Shown here piece by piece: positions 22,587 through 31,461 of a DNA stretch of 64,000 nt. The position numbers and the translations under genes are program-made. The notes below the pieces were generated by a model. It saw nothing but the letters and a program-made list of their open reading frames with translations. It made no database searches and was not told the origin of the DNA. Source of the stretch: Halolamina pelagica (GTDB lineage Archaea > Halobacteriota > Halobacteria > Halobacteriales > Haloferacaceae); NCBI RefSeq assembly GCF_001307315.1, contig NZ_LGUC01000001.1, positions 2,356,001 through 2,420,000 of the forward strand. Reading direction: 5' to 3'. Within the stretch, counting starts at the first letter, position 1. Every line of letters begins with the position of its first letter.

Positions 22587-23348
22587 ATGAGCGACGACCG
22601 CCAGGCGACGTTCGGCACCGACGGCACACTGGAGACGGACCGGCCCCCGGAGGCCACCGGCGAGGACGACTTCGGCGAGGAGAAGGAGCCTGACCAAACC
22701 GACGGCGGCTTCAGCCGGTACGTCGTCTCGAGCCTGCTCCAGAAGGCGGTCCGCCGGTCCGACGAGGAGGTCGCGGCGTGGGCCGCCTGGGAGCTCGCAC
22801 GCTCGGGGTTCGGGTGGAACCTCTGGGAACGGCTGAACCTCTACGTCGTCGAGGATCTCCGAGCCGGCCAGGCCGTCGCCACCCAGGTGGCGCGCTACGA
22901 GGAGTTGGCGACCGAGCGCTGGGAGCCCGACGAGTGGCGCGGCCGCCTCTGTGCCGTCCACGCGGCGCTCGCGTGTGCCCGCGCGCAGTCGTCACGCGAG
23001 GCCGCCAACGCCGACGAGTACTTCGGCGCCGTCGCGGAGCACCGGGCCGAGGCCCGCGAACGCGACGCGGAGCCGAGCCACGACTTCCCAGTCGGCGACC
23101 TCGAGCCCGAGGGCCGCTTCGACGCCGTCTTCGACGGCCACACGGGCGAGGGGTCGCGCCGCGACCGCGGGACGGCGTTCTTCAAAACCCACGGCGCCCG
23201 CGTCGGACCCGAGGGCGAGAGCGACCTCAGCGCCCGCTGGCAGCGACTGGCGATGGTGCTGTCGTCGACGGAGTTCGACGAGGGCGACATCGAACGTGCA
23301 CTAGAGCCGACGGACGCCGACGACCCGTGGACCGATCCGGACTCGTAG
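22587..23348 (+). CDS. Helical protein resembling the C-terminal domain of MgsA/RarA clamp-loader ATPases
   Basis: A 253-residue protein without a P-loop. Residues about 45-150 read SLLQKAVRRSDEEVAAWAAWELARSG, then ERLNLYVVEDLRAGQ and LCAVHAALACARAQSSREA, the pattern of the MgsA/RarA C-terminal tetramerisation domain (KAIRRSD..AA.YW). The family assignment is my inference from this pattern. The position after an XPB-like helicase suggests a role in DNA repair or replication restart. N- and C-terminal tails are acidic and probably disordered. Confidence 0.6.
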   Translation: MSDDRQATFGTDGTLETDRPPEATGEDDFGEEKEPDQTDGGFSRYVVSSLLQKAVRRSDEEVAAWAAWELARSGFGWNLWERLNLYVVEDLRAGQAVATQVARYEELATERWEPDEWRGRLCAVHAALACARAQSSREAANADEYFGAVAEHRAEARERDAEPSHDFPVGDLEPEGRFDAVFDGHTGEGSRRDRGTAFFKTHGARVGPEGESDLSARWQRLAMVLSSTEFDEGDIERALEPTDADDPWTDPDS

Positions 23349-23395
23349 TCGCGCCGCTGGCGAGTGCTCGGCTCCGTATCGGCTTCGAGAGAAGT

Positions 23396-23468
23396 CCGCC
23401 CTCCCCGATTTGAACGGGGGCAAGCCGATCTACAGTCGGCTGCTCTACCAGTCTGAGCTAAGGGCGGG
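23396..23468 (-). tRNA. tRNA-Tyr (GUA)
   Basis: A 73-base cloverleaf on the minus strand. Acceptor ccgccct pairs with agggcgg with the C1-G72 pair typical of archaeal tRNA-Tyr and discriminator A. The anticodon stem ccgac/gtcgg-type helix presents loop ctgtaga with anticodon GTA. The T arm is gcccccgttcaaatcggggg-like. CCA is not encoded and no intron is present. Confidence 0.93.
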
Positions 23469-23604
23469 CACTCGTACGTAGGACCTGGTTCGGACTTAAG
23501 GATTGTCTCTTGGCTCCGGTACGTGGGTCGGTATCGCCCGCCGGCACGCCCACACGATCCCCGGCTTCGAAACCGGTAAGCACGCGGAGTGGGGAGCGTT
23601 CCCC

Positions 23605-24528
23605 GTGTCACTCGCCGCTCTCGAGGAGCGCGTGCCGCCGATGGCCGGCCTCGCCGTCGCCGTGCTCGCCGTCAGCACCAGCGCGATCCTGGTCCGCTGG
23701 TCGAGCGCGCCCAGCGTCGTCAAGGCGTTCTACCGGGTGGTGTTCACCACCGCGCTCCTGCTCCCGTGGGCGCTCGGTCGCTACCGGGGTGATTTCCGCC
23801 GGATGCAGCTCCGGGATCTGGGGATCGCGGGGCTCACCGGCGTCGCGCTCGCGCTGCATTTCGCCGCGTGGTTCGAGAGTCTGAATCACACCTCCGTCGC
23901 CGCCAGCGTCACGCTGGTCCAGACGCAGCCGCTGTTCGTGGCCGTCGGCGCGTGGGCGCTGCTCGAGGAGCGCCTGACCCGCCGGATGCTCGCCGGCATC
24001 TTCGTCGCGCTGTTCGGCGCCGCCGCGATGTCGCTCGGCGACCCCCTGCTGGCGCTGCTGGGCGTCGGGACCGCTGACGCGCTCGCCGGCACGGGGATGT
24101 TCGGCAACGCGCTCGCGCTCGTCGGCGCCGTCGCCGCCGCGGCGTACGTACTCGCCGGGCGCTCGCTCCGACAGCGCGTCTCGCTCGTCCCCTACGTCGT
24201 CGTGGTGTACCTCGCCTGTGCGGCCGTGCTGCTCGCGATCGCCGTAGCCCAGAGCGCGCCGCTGGTCGACTACCCCCGCCGGGAGTGGCTGCTGTTCCTC
24301 GGGATGGCGCTCGGCCCGGGGATCTTCGGCCACACGGTGATCAACTGGGCGCTGGCGCACGTCGAATCCGGCGTCGTCTCGGTCAGCCTGCTGGGCGAAC
24401 CCGTGGGGAGCACCGTCCTCGCGCTGCTGCTGCTCCCGGGCGAGATCCCGACGCCGACGACGATCGCCGGCGGCGCCGTCGTCCTGCTCGGCATCTACAT
24501 CACCGCGGCGGCTCGAGACCATGACTAA
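23605..24528 (+). CDS. EamA/DMT superfamily permease
   Basis: About 307 residues with ten transmembrane helices arranged as two EamA repeats; typical signatures are VLVRWSS..VVKAFYR, SVTLVQTQPLFVAVGAW..EERL in repeat 1 and GHTVINWALAHVESGVVSVSLLGEPVGS in repeat 2. Drug/metabolite transporters of this kind export small metabolites; the substrate cannot be told. The GTG at 23605 or the ATG at 23641 is the likely start; longer frames run into upstream non-coding sequence. The stop overlaps the next gene by eight bases. Confidence 0.85.
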   Translation: MSLAALEERVPPMAGLAVAVLAVSTSAILVRWSSAPSVVKAFYRVVFTTALLLPWALGRYRGDFRRMQLRDLGIAGLTGVALALHFAAWFESLNHTSVAASVTLVQTQPLFVAVGAWALLEERLTRRMLAGIFVALFGAAAMSLGDPLLALLGVGTADALAGTGMFGNALALVGAVAAAAYVLAGRSLRQRVSLVPYVVVVYLACAAVLLAIAVAQSAPLVDYPRREWLLFLGMALGPGIFGHTVINWALAHVESGVVSVSLLGEPVGSTVLALLLLPGEIPTPTTIAGGAVVLLGIYITAAARDHD

Positions 24529-25038
24529 CGCCACCCGGTTCGACGCCGCCCCGAGCGCCCAATCGACGCCGAGACGGCACGGCGCTACGTCGCCAGCCAA
24601 CTCGGCCTGTTCCTCCTTACTCTCGGCCACGCACTGCTGACGTGGCCGCTCCCCGAGACCGCGGCGCTGTTCGCCGGCGGCGTCGTGGTCGCGTTCGCCG
24701 CCGAGGCCCCGGCGATCCGGGCCGGACTGTTCAGCCACTATCTCCGGCCGCAGCTCGTCGGGGTGCCCGTCTCGATCCTGCTCGCCTGGCCCGCGGTGGT
24801 GTATCTCGCCGTCCGGGCCGCGTCGCTGATCGTCGACGGCCCGCTCGCTGTCGCGGGGACGGCAGCGGTACTGGCGACGCTTGCGGACGCGATAGTCGAG
24901 CCTCGCGCGGTCGCCGCGGGCGCGTGGGCGTACGCGAAGATGATTCCCGGGCCGCGCCTGTACGGTGTCCCGTGGTGGAACGCCGCCGGCTGGCTCGTGG
25001 TGGTGTTCGTGACCGCGCTGCTGCCGACGGCGGTCTGA
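24521..25038 (+). CDS. Four-helix membrane protein (one-base frameshift)
   Basis: The ATG at 24521 overlaps the end of the permease gene, suggesting translational coupling. The frame breaks in the cccc run at 24549-24552; one added base gives 172 residues: MTNATRFDAAP followed by ERPIDAETARRYVASQLGLF and four hydrophobic helices (LFLLTLGHALLTW, AALFAGGVVVAFAA, VPVSILLAWPAVVYLAVRAASL, AGWLVVVFVTALLP). No family is recognised. It may assist the permease, which is inference from overlap only. Confidence 0.6.
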
Positions 25039-25517
25039 CTACTCCAGCAGCGCCTTCGTCCGCCGGTGGCGGTAGCGGAACATCGGCTCGAAGCCGACAA
25101 CCCCAGCGGCCCCAGCGCCTTCCCCAGCCCGCCGAGCGGGAGCTGGTAGACGAGCCGGTCCTCGACGACGGTCTCGTCGCCGTGGGCGCGGAACCGGTGG
25201 GTGTGTCGCCAGCGCGGGAACGGGCCGTCGCGCATCTCGTCGCGGAACCACGCGACGCCGTCGCCCGCTTCGCGGTCGGTGATGACGGAGGTCCAGCGCT
25301 GGCGCGGGGCGACGCCGAACGGGCGCATCGCCATATCGATCTCGCTGCCCGCCTCCAGCACGTCCGGATCCGGCTCGCCGTCCGGCCCGCGGACCGCCTC
25401 CACCTCGAGGTTCATGAACCCGGGCGTGAGCGCCTCCAGTCCGTCGACTCGCGAGTGGAACTCCCAGACCTCCGACAGCGGCGCGTCGACGCGGGTGCGC
25501 CGGGTGTACGTCGGCAT
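25039..25517 (-). CDS. SRPBCC (START/polyketide-cyclase-like) family protein (one-base frameshift)
   Basis: A 159-residue protein after restoring one base in the run at 25101-25104. It begins MPTYTRRTRVDAPLSEVWEFHS, the usual first strand and helix of SRPBCC proteins, has the DEMRDGPFPRWRHTHRF central strands and ends with FEPMFRYRHRRTKALLE, the typical long C-terminal helix. Such proteins bind hydrophobic ligands in a deep cavity; no specific ligand can be named. Confidence 0.8.
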
Positions 25518-25564
25518 ACCTCGACAAAGGATCCGGTCAGGGATAACGCTTCGCCGGGCCGCGT

Positions 25565-25849
25565 TCACAGCCTGTCAGTGTCGATATCGACGCCTTCGGG
25601 CGTCACGACGAGAAAGCCCCGGAAGTGGGTGAGCGAGCCCCCGCGCTCACGGATCTCCCGGGCGAACCCGGCCGCCAGCCTGTTCAGGTCGCCCTCGACG
25701 GCGAGGACGAGCACGTCGCCCGACCGGACGGCGTCGATCCACTCCGCGGCGTCGGTCGAGCCGTCCAGCACTCCCAGGACGACCTCGCCGGCCGTGTCGT
25801 CGTCGAGTTCTTCCTCCGCACGGGTGAGATCGAGGCCGAAATCGCTCAT
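25565..25849 (-). CDS. Conserved haloarchaeal protein (possibly DUF5779)
   Basis: A 94-residue acidic protein starting MSDFGLDL at ATG 25849; a GTG two codons upstream is possible. It alternates strands and helices (VVLGVLDGST, DVLVLAVEGDLNRLA, SLTHFRGFLVVTPEGV). I recall this as a conserved haloarchaeal family, DUF5779, but cannot confirm it. Function unknown. Confidence 0.6.
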   Translation of the reverse strand: MSDFGLDLTRAEEELDDDTAGEVVLGVLDGSTDAAEWIDAVRSGDVLVLAVEGDLNRLAAGFAREIRERGGSLTHFRGFLVVTPEGVDIDTDRL

Positions 25850-25942
25850 AGCCACGCTTGCGCGCGAGACGGTAAAAAAGGAGTCGGGCCGTCCCGGAGT
25901 TCGGCCGGTGTACTAAAACGGGTGGCCGCACAACAGTGGTGT

Positions 25943-26155
25943 ATGGCCTGTAGCCACGAACTCGACGGCGAGTATCTGACCCGCAGCGACGCCGCGATTA
26001 CCGACATCTACGGTTCGGACGAGTCCTTCCGCATCGACGTCGTCGTTCCCTGTCCGGACTGCGGGCAGACACTCGAACTGACGATGGTCGAGGAGCGCCG
26101 CGAGGAGGTCGACGTCGACTTCCCGCTCGACGACGCCGAGATCGCCAACAGCTAA
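25943..26155 (+). CDS. Small CPxCG-type zinc-finger protein
   Basis: A 70-residue acidic protein. An N-terminal Cys-His pair (MACSHE) and the knuckle VVPCPDCGQ suggest a single zinc site. Haloarchaea encode many such small zinc-finger proteins, mostly of unknown function. Longer frames upstream overlap the previous gene's promoter region, so the ATG at 25943 is chosen. Confidence 0.7.
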   Translation: MACSHELDGEYLTRSDAAITDIYGSDESFRIDVVVPCPDCGQTLELTMVEERREEVDVDFPLDDAEIANS

Positions 26156-26173
26156 CGGCGGAACCTGCGCGTT

Positions 26174-26620
26174 TTACTCCTGGTACGCGATACGGACCTG
26201 CTCCCAGCGACCTTTCTCGATCAGGTGGTCCTGCAGCATCTCGGCGTAGCGCTCGAGCAGTTCCTCGGCGTCGTCCATGCGGTCGCTGCCGCCGTCGCCG
26301 CCGCCGAGCCCGAGGCTCTCTTTGACCGACGAGAACATCCCGCCGTCGTCGCCGCCTGCCCCGCCCGCTGCGCCGGGGCCGCCGCCCATCGCTCCCTCCA
26401 TCTTCTCCACCTCGGGCATGATGCCCGCGACTTTGGCGGTGTCCGGGACGATCCGGGCGTTCTCGGCGTCGTCGGCGTCAACGATCTCGAACTCCGCCGC
26501 GGTCATGATCAGCCCCCACTCCTGGTTGGTGAACGGGGAGTCCCGCACCTCCGCGGCGAACTGCTGATCGACCGCCATCCGCTCGCCGACGATGGCGTCG
26601 GTCCAGTCTGACTCGCTCAT
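26174..26620 (-). CDS. DUF5799-like haloarchaeal protein
   Basis: A 148-residue protein from ATG 26620 beginning MSESDWTDAIVGERMAVDQ and ending in a helical KGRWEQVRIAYQE segment, with a Gly/Ala-rich flexible stretch in the middle. I recall this start as typical of DUF5799. The frame stays open upstream to an ATG at 26791, adding 57 residues that contain CRGC and a further Cys; that extension is discussed in the findings. Function unknown. Confidence 0.7.
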   Translation of the reverse strand: MSESDWTDAIVGERMAVDQQFAAEVRDSPFTNQEWGLIMTAAEFEIVDADDAENARIVPDTAKVAGIMPEVEKMEGAMGGGPGAAGGAGGDDGGMFSSVKESLGLGGGDGGSDRMDDAEELLERYAEMLQDHLIEKGRWEQVRIAYQE

Positions 26621-26930
26621 GGCGCCCCCTACGCCGAGCGCCGGTTTCAGGGTTTCCCCAACGGCGCCCGGGCAGCGGCCGGAGCGGACGTACTCCCCGT
26701 CGACGGCAGCGTCTCGGTTCCCCGTCACGGAGGCTGGGGGCGTCCACGCGCCGTCGAAGCTGGTCGCGCACCCCCGACAGCGCCTACTCATAACTTACAG
26801 CGATAGAGCCCGTCAGCCCCGCACGTTATCGGCCGTCTTTATCAGTTTCACCACTCAGCTTGTGCCGAACACAACCGTGTTAGAAACGCAAGACTGCGTC
26901 GGGGTGGGTCGGCCACCCCTCCCGACAAGT

Positions 26931-26938
26931 ACTTATAC
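26931..26938 (+). promoter_or_regulatory. TATA box of the small membrane protein gene
   Basis: acttatac lies about 30 bases before the ATG at 26966, consistent with a near-leaderless transcript. Confidence 0.6.
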
Positions 26939-26965
26939 CGAGACGGGATGTGGACCTGCACGGAG

Positions 26966-27133
26966 ATGAGCCGAACTATCCGCCGCGGCGCGCTGTTTGC
27001 ACTCTATCAGTTCACGGTCCTGCTGGGAATCGTGCTGTTTCCGGTGGCGATGTTCACCCGTCGCCTGGGCGTCCCGCTCCCGCTGGGGCGGGCCGTCGAC
27101 GGCGCCAAGACCGCGTACGAGACCACGGAGTAA
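26966..27133 (+). CDS. Small single-helix membrane protein, conserved in haloarchaea
   Basis: A 55-residue protein starting MSRTIRRGALFALYQ with one hydrophobic helix (FTVLLGIVLFPVAMF) followed by a basic, then amphipathic tail. The Arg-rich start should stay in the cytoplasm. I recognise the general form as a conserved haloarchaeal small protein but no function is known. It lies upstream of psmB with its own promoter. Confidence 0.65.
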   Translation: MSRTIRRGALFALYQFTVLLGIVLFPVAMFTRRLGVPLPLGRAVDGAKTAYETTE

Positions 27134-27216
27134 CGCGTCCAGTTTTCCGAACACACCGCACTATCCAGCCGCGCTGCCCGGGTTTCGAAGCCGGCCCGTT
27201 CTCCCCGAAGGGGTGG

Positions 27217-27223
27217 CTTTATC
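27217..27223 (+). promoter_or_regulatory. TATA box of psmB
   Basis: ctttatc is centred 29 bases before the psmB ATG, indicating a leaderless transcript. Confidence 0.6.
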
Positions 27224-27248
27224 AGCGTTCCCCGACAAGCGTTCGTCA

Positions 27249-27973
27249 ATGCGAACACCTGCTGATCAGTCAGGGCTCGACCCGCTGAGCGGCGACCAGT
27301 CCGACGTCTTCGGCCCCGAACTCGGCGAGTTCCCCAACGCCGACGAGCGCCGGTCGCAGGCGGCGACCGACGAAGGGATGAAGACCGGGACGACCACCGT
27401 CGGCGTCAACGCCGGCGACGCCGTCGTGCTCGCGACGGACATGCGCGCCAGCATGGGCAACATGGTCTCCAGCAAGGACGTCCAGAAGGTAGAGCAGATC
27501 CACCCCACGGGCGCGCTCACCATCGCGGGGTCGGTCTCGGCCGCCCAGTCGCTCATCGAGACGCTGAAAGCCGAGTCGAACCTGTTCGAGGTCCGCCGGA
27601 GCAAGCAGATGTCGATGCAGGCGCTCTCCACGCTGACGGGGAACCTCCTCCGCTCGGGCGGGTTCTACATCGTCTCGCCCATCCTCGGCGGCGTCGACGA
27701 CACCGGCGCACACGTCTACTCCCTCGACCCCTCGGCGGGACGACCGAAGAGGACTACGCCGTCTCCGGCTCCGGCTCCCAGTTCGCCCTCGGTGTGCTCG
27801 AACAGGAGTTCGAGGACGACATGGGCGTCGAGGCGGCGAAGAACCTCGTCACGAAGTGTATCAAGAGCGCGATGGAGCGCGACACCGCCTCCGGCAACGG
27901 GATCAACATCGCCGTCGTCACCGACGAAGGCGTCGACGTGACGAGAGAGAAGGACATCGACGCCCTGTTGTAA
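27249..27973 (+). CDS. psmB: Proteasome beta subunit (one-base frameshift)
   Basis: The catalytic subunit of the 20S proteasome. A propeptide of about 49 residues ends MKTG before the nucleophile Thr of TTTVGV; the Lys/Asp active-site residues follow in ATDMRASMGNMVSSKDVQ, and the end carries SGSGSQFALGVLE and INIAVVTDEGV. A missing G in the run at 27737-27739 splits the frame; restoring it gives 241 residues. The propeptide is removed on assembly. No alpha subunit gene is in the window. Confidence 0.95.
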
Positions 27974-28046
27974 CGGCAGCGATCGCCCGCCGTTCTCCGT
28001 TTTTCACCACCGAACAGCCCCGGCCCCGTCGAGCGCGGCGGGGGCG

Positions 28047-29576
28047 TCAGTCCCAGTCCGCGAACGTCCCCTGTAGCAGGGTCGCCCCCTGTTCGTGGAC
28101 GTACTCGCGTTTGGTCGCGGTCACCGCGTCGGCGAAGGACTCCCCGTCGGCCACGCGCGAGCGGACGCGGTCGACTTTCCACGAGGCCGGCGTGACGCGC
28201 TCGTCGACGCGGTACCGCAGCGGGGCGAGATACTCCTCGGCCGCGGCTTCCGAACAGCCCGCGGCCTGCAGCCCCGCGCTCGCGTGCCCGAGCAGGTCGT
28301 CGTAGAGCTCGTCGATGTCGGTCGTGCGCTCGCCGTCGCTCGTGATCCAGCGCAGGTCGGCGTCCAGCCCCTCCCGCATCGCCGCGTAGAAGTTCGACTC
28401 GGCCTCGGCCCAGTCGAGTTCGTCGACGGGGTGGCCCTGGCGCGGAAGCTGCTCCATCAGGCCGGCGAAGGCGGCGAGAAACGCCACCGTGTCGGAGACG
28501 GTCGGTTGGCCCGGCAGCGGGCGGAACTCGATGCGGGCGTTGGCGGCAGACCGCGTCGCCCCGCCGAAGACGGGGCGGACCCAGCGCCAGTACGTGCCGT
28601 GTTTGGCCCGGAACGTGGGGAACTGATCGTCGAAGCGATCGCCGTCCCCCTCGACGGGCATCGGCACCACCACGTCGTCGCCCGCGATACGGTCGACCGC
28701 CTGCTCGACGGTCCCGAGATCCCGGGGGAACGTCACCTTCTCGGCGTCGCCGGCGTTGAGCACTGACTCGAACACCGCGATGCGGTGCTCCATGTACGCG
28801 TCCTCGAGGATGGTCCCGGCGTCGACGCCGTCGGCGTAGAGATCCGGCGGGAAGAAGGGGGCGTTGACCCCCAGCGCGAGCAGCGGCCCGGCGATCCGGA
28901 GCGCGTACGTGTGGTGTCGCGGCAGGTCGGTCGCGCGGCTCATCTGGTAGTGGGGCTGGATCGACGTGATCAGGCTCTCGGGCATCACCGTGTCGGCCTC
29001 GAGATCGACGTGGGGCGCGTCGACGGTCATCGGCGGGTCGATCCGGTTGGACATCGCGTGGTAGCGCACGGCGTCGCTCATGTTCACGGCGACCCGGACG
29101 CCGTCGTCGACGACGCTGTCGGAGAGGTACTCACGAGCGGTCTCGCCGGCGGGCGGGATCGTCCAGATGCCGTCGCTCACCAGCCGCATCCCCTCCGCCT
29201 TCGTGCAGTCGCGGGCGTTCTGCAGGTGTGAGCGCACCTCCGCCGCCTGGGCGGCCATCCCGTAGCCGTTGAACGGCTGGGGGCTGGTGGTCATCTCGGC
29301 GTTGTGCAGCCCCAGCTCCTTCTCGAAGTCGATCAGGTCGAACAGCCGCCGGGGCACCCGCATCAGCGTGCAGTCGGTGGCCTCCTCGTCGGCCCACCGG
29401 CCGTCGGCGGCGGCGTAGAACTCGTACTCGAGCCCGACCACCGACCGGTGGTTGTCGAACGCTCCATCCCGCAGCAGCGACTTGACGACCTCGGCGTCCT
29501 GTGCGGCCTGCTGAGCGAACCCGTCGGCGTCGACGGCCAACACCTCCCGCACACGGTCGGCGAGCGTCCGTTCCAT
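28047..29576 (-). CDS. Glutamate-cysteine ligase-like (GCS2/COG2170-type) protein
   Basis: A 509-residue protein of the carboxylate-amine ligase fold. Substrate and metal motifs typical of GCS2-like enzymes are present: GLEYEFYAA, NAEMTTSPQPFNGYG, TSIQPHYQM, HHTYALRIAGPLLALGVNAPFF and ARIEFRPLPGQPT. It is longer than the single-domain gamma-glutamylcysteine synthetases of haloarchaea and may be a paralogue with another acceptor. It is divergent from the DNA ligase gene with about 106 bases between them. Confidence 0.75.
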   Translation of the reverse strand: MERTLADRVREVLAVDADGFAQQAAQDAEVVKSLLRDGAFDNHRSVVGLEYEFYAAADGRWADEEATDCTLMRVPRRLFDLIDFEKELGLHNAEMTTSPQPFNGYGMAAQAAEVRSHLQNARDCTKAEGMRLVSDGIWTIPPAGETAREYLSDSVVDDGVRVAVNMSDAVRYHAMSNRIDPPMTVDAPHVDLEADTVMPESLITSIQPHYQMSRATDLPRHHTYALRIAGPLLALGVNAPFFPPDLYADGVDAGTILEDAYMEHRIAVFESVLNAGDAEKVTFPRDLGTVEQAVDRIAGDDVVVPMPVEGDGDRFDDQFPTFRAKHGTYWRWVRPVFGGATRSAANARIEFRPLPGQPTVSDTVAFLAAFAGLMEQLPRQGHPVDELDWAEAESNFYAAMREGLDADLRWITSDGERTTDIDELYDDLLGHASAGLQAAGCSEAAAEEYLAPLRYRVDERVTPASWKVDRVRSRVADGESFADAVTATKREYVHEQGATLLQGTFADWD

Positions 29577-29682
29577 GGGCGGTGCTGTGTGTCCCCAGCG
29601 GGAAGTACTCGGGGGCCGCCACGGGGTGCCCGGCCACGGCGCATCGGCGGCCTTTTTGGGCCGTTCTCCCTACCCCGGCCAG

Positions 29683-31416
29683 ATGCAGTTCGCCGCCTTC
29701 GCCGACCGCGCCGCCGAACTGGAAGCAGAGCCCGCCGACCTGGAAACCGTCTCGCTGGTCGCGGCGCTGCTCCGTGACGCCGGCGACGACATCGGCACCG
29801 TCGCCCGCTTCCTCCAGGGACGGGTGTTCCCCGGCTGGGACGCCCGGACACTGGACGTGGGGCCCGCGCTCTGCTACGCCGCGCTGGCGAAGGCAGCGGG
29901 GACGAACGTCACCGCCGACGACGTGGAGGAGCGACTCGCCGAGGAGGGAGAGATCGGCGCCGTCGCCGCGAACCTCGACCTCGGCGGCCAGCAGGGGCTA
30001 GGCGCGTTCGCCGCGGACGGGGCGGCTGGGAGGGACGACCCGACGCTCGCCGAGGTCGACGCCGAGCTCCGGGCGGTCGCCGCCACCGAGGGCGACGGCA
30101 GCGAGGACACGAAGCTCGCGACGCTGTTCGGCCTGTTCTCTCGGGTGAGCGACGCGGAGGCACGCTATCTCGCCCGGCTCGTGCTCGGGGAGATGCGCCT
30201 GGGCGTCGGCGAGGGCACCGTTCGGGACGCGATCGTCGAGGCGTTCGCCGTCGACGCCGGCCTCGTCGCCGACGCGCTGCAGGTGAGCAACGACTACGGC
30301 CGCGTCGCCCGGATCGCCCGCGACGAGGGCGAGGACGGGCTCGAGGCGATGAGCCTCACCGTCGGCCGCCCCGTCCAGTCGATGCTCGCACAGGCCGGCA
30401 CGGTCACCGGGGCACTGGAGTCCTGGGACGACGTCGCCGCAGAGATCAAGTTCGACGGCGCGCGCGTCCAACTCCACCACCATCCCGAAGGGATCGCCCC
30501 ACCTGACGCGGATCGCGACGCGACCCCCGACGATCCGACGGTCCGGCTCTACTCCCGGAACACCTCGGAGGTCACCGACGCCCTCCCGGAGATCCGTGAG
30601 TTCGCCGAGCAACGGCTCGACGCACCCGCCATCCTCGACGGCGAGGTCGTCGCCGTCGACGACGACGGCAGCCCGCTCCCGTTTCAGGAGGTGCTGCGGC
30701 GCTTCCGCCGGAAACACGATGTGGACCGGATGCGCGAGGAGGTCGAACTCGAGTTTCACGCGTTCGACTGCCTGCTCGACGGCCGCGAGGCGACAGAGGG
30801 GACCGACCTGCTCGACTCGCCGTTCCGGATGCGCCACGACCGGCTCGCCGACCTCCTGCCCGACGCCACCAGCGAGGTGCTGTACAGCGACGACGCCGAC
30901 GAGATCGAGGCGTTCGAGGCGTCGGCGCTCTCGGCGGGCCACGAGGGGATCATGCTCAAACGGCCTGACTCCACGTACACCCCCGGCGACCGCGGGCAGG
31001 ACTGGCTCAAGCGCAAGCCCGACGTGGAGACGCTCGACTGCGTCGTGACTGGCGCCGAGTGGGGCGAGGGGCGTCGCGCCAACGAGTTCGGCACGTTCCT
31101 GCTCGCGGTCGGCGCCGACGACGGCTACGAGACCGTCGGAAAAGTCGCGACGGGGATCACCGACGAGCGGCTCGCGGCGCTCACCGACCTGCTCGAACCC
31201 CACGTGATCAACGAGGACGGCCAGACCGTCGAGTTCCGACCCGCGGTCGTGTTCGAGGTCGGCTACGAGGAGATCCAGGCGTCGCCGACCTACAGCGCGG
31301 GCTACGCGCTGCGGTTCCCGCGGTTCGTGGAAGTCCGCGAGGACAAGGATCCCGAGGACGCCGACACCGTCGAACGGGTCGAACGGCTGGCGAACGGGGG
31401 CGAGGGCGGGAACTGA
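29683..31416 (+). CDS. lig: ATP-dependent DNA ligase
   Basis: A 577-residue replicative ligase. The N-terminal DNA-binding domain spans about 1-210. The nucleotidyltransferase domain has the adenylated Lys motif EIKFDGARVQ, then SRNTSEVTD, DGEVVA, FHAFDCL, GIMLKRPDSTY and WLKRKP, followed by an OB-fold C-terminus. The ATG at 29683 starts at MQFAAFADRAAELE; a longer frame upstream reads through the divergent promoter. It seals nicks in replication and repair. Confidence 0.95.
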   Translation: MQFAAFADRAAELEAEPADLETVSLVAALLRDAGDDIGTVARFLQGRVFPGWDARTLDVGPALCYAALAKAAGTNVTADDVEERLAEEGEIGAVAANLDLGGQQGLGAFAADGAAGRDDPTLAEVDAELRAVAATEGDGSEDTKLATLFGLFSRVSDAEARYLARLVLGEMRLGVGEGTVRDAIVEAFAVDAGLVADALQVSNDYGRVARIARDEGEDGLEAMSLTVGRPVQSMLAQAGTVTGALESWDDVAAEIKFDGARVQLHHHPEGIAPPDADRDATPDDPTVRLYSRNTSEVTDALPEIREFAEQRLDAPAILDGEVVAVDDDGSPLPFQEVLRRFRRKHDVDRMREEVELEFHAFDCLLDGREATEGTDLLDSPFRMRHDRLADLLPDATSEVLYSDDADEIEAFEASALSAGHEGIMLKRPDSTYTPGDRGQDWLKRKPDVETLDCVVTGAEWGEGRRANEFGTFLLAVGADDGYETVGKVATGITDERLAALTDLLEPHVINEDGQTVEFRPAVVFEVGYEEIQASPTYSAGYALRFPRFVEVREDKDPEDADTVERVERLANGGEGGN

Positions 31417-31461
31417 GTTCGTGAAAGCGTACGCCTAAGGGCCCCCGCCCAACCTCCGCGT

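Noticed and set aside
22895..23611. A minus-strand frame covering tRNA-Tyr and the end of the 22587 gene
   Set aside because: It crosses a clear tRNA and has no family features.
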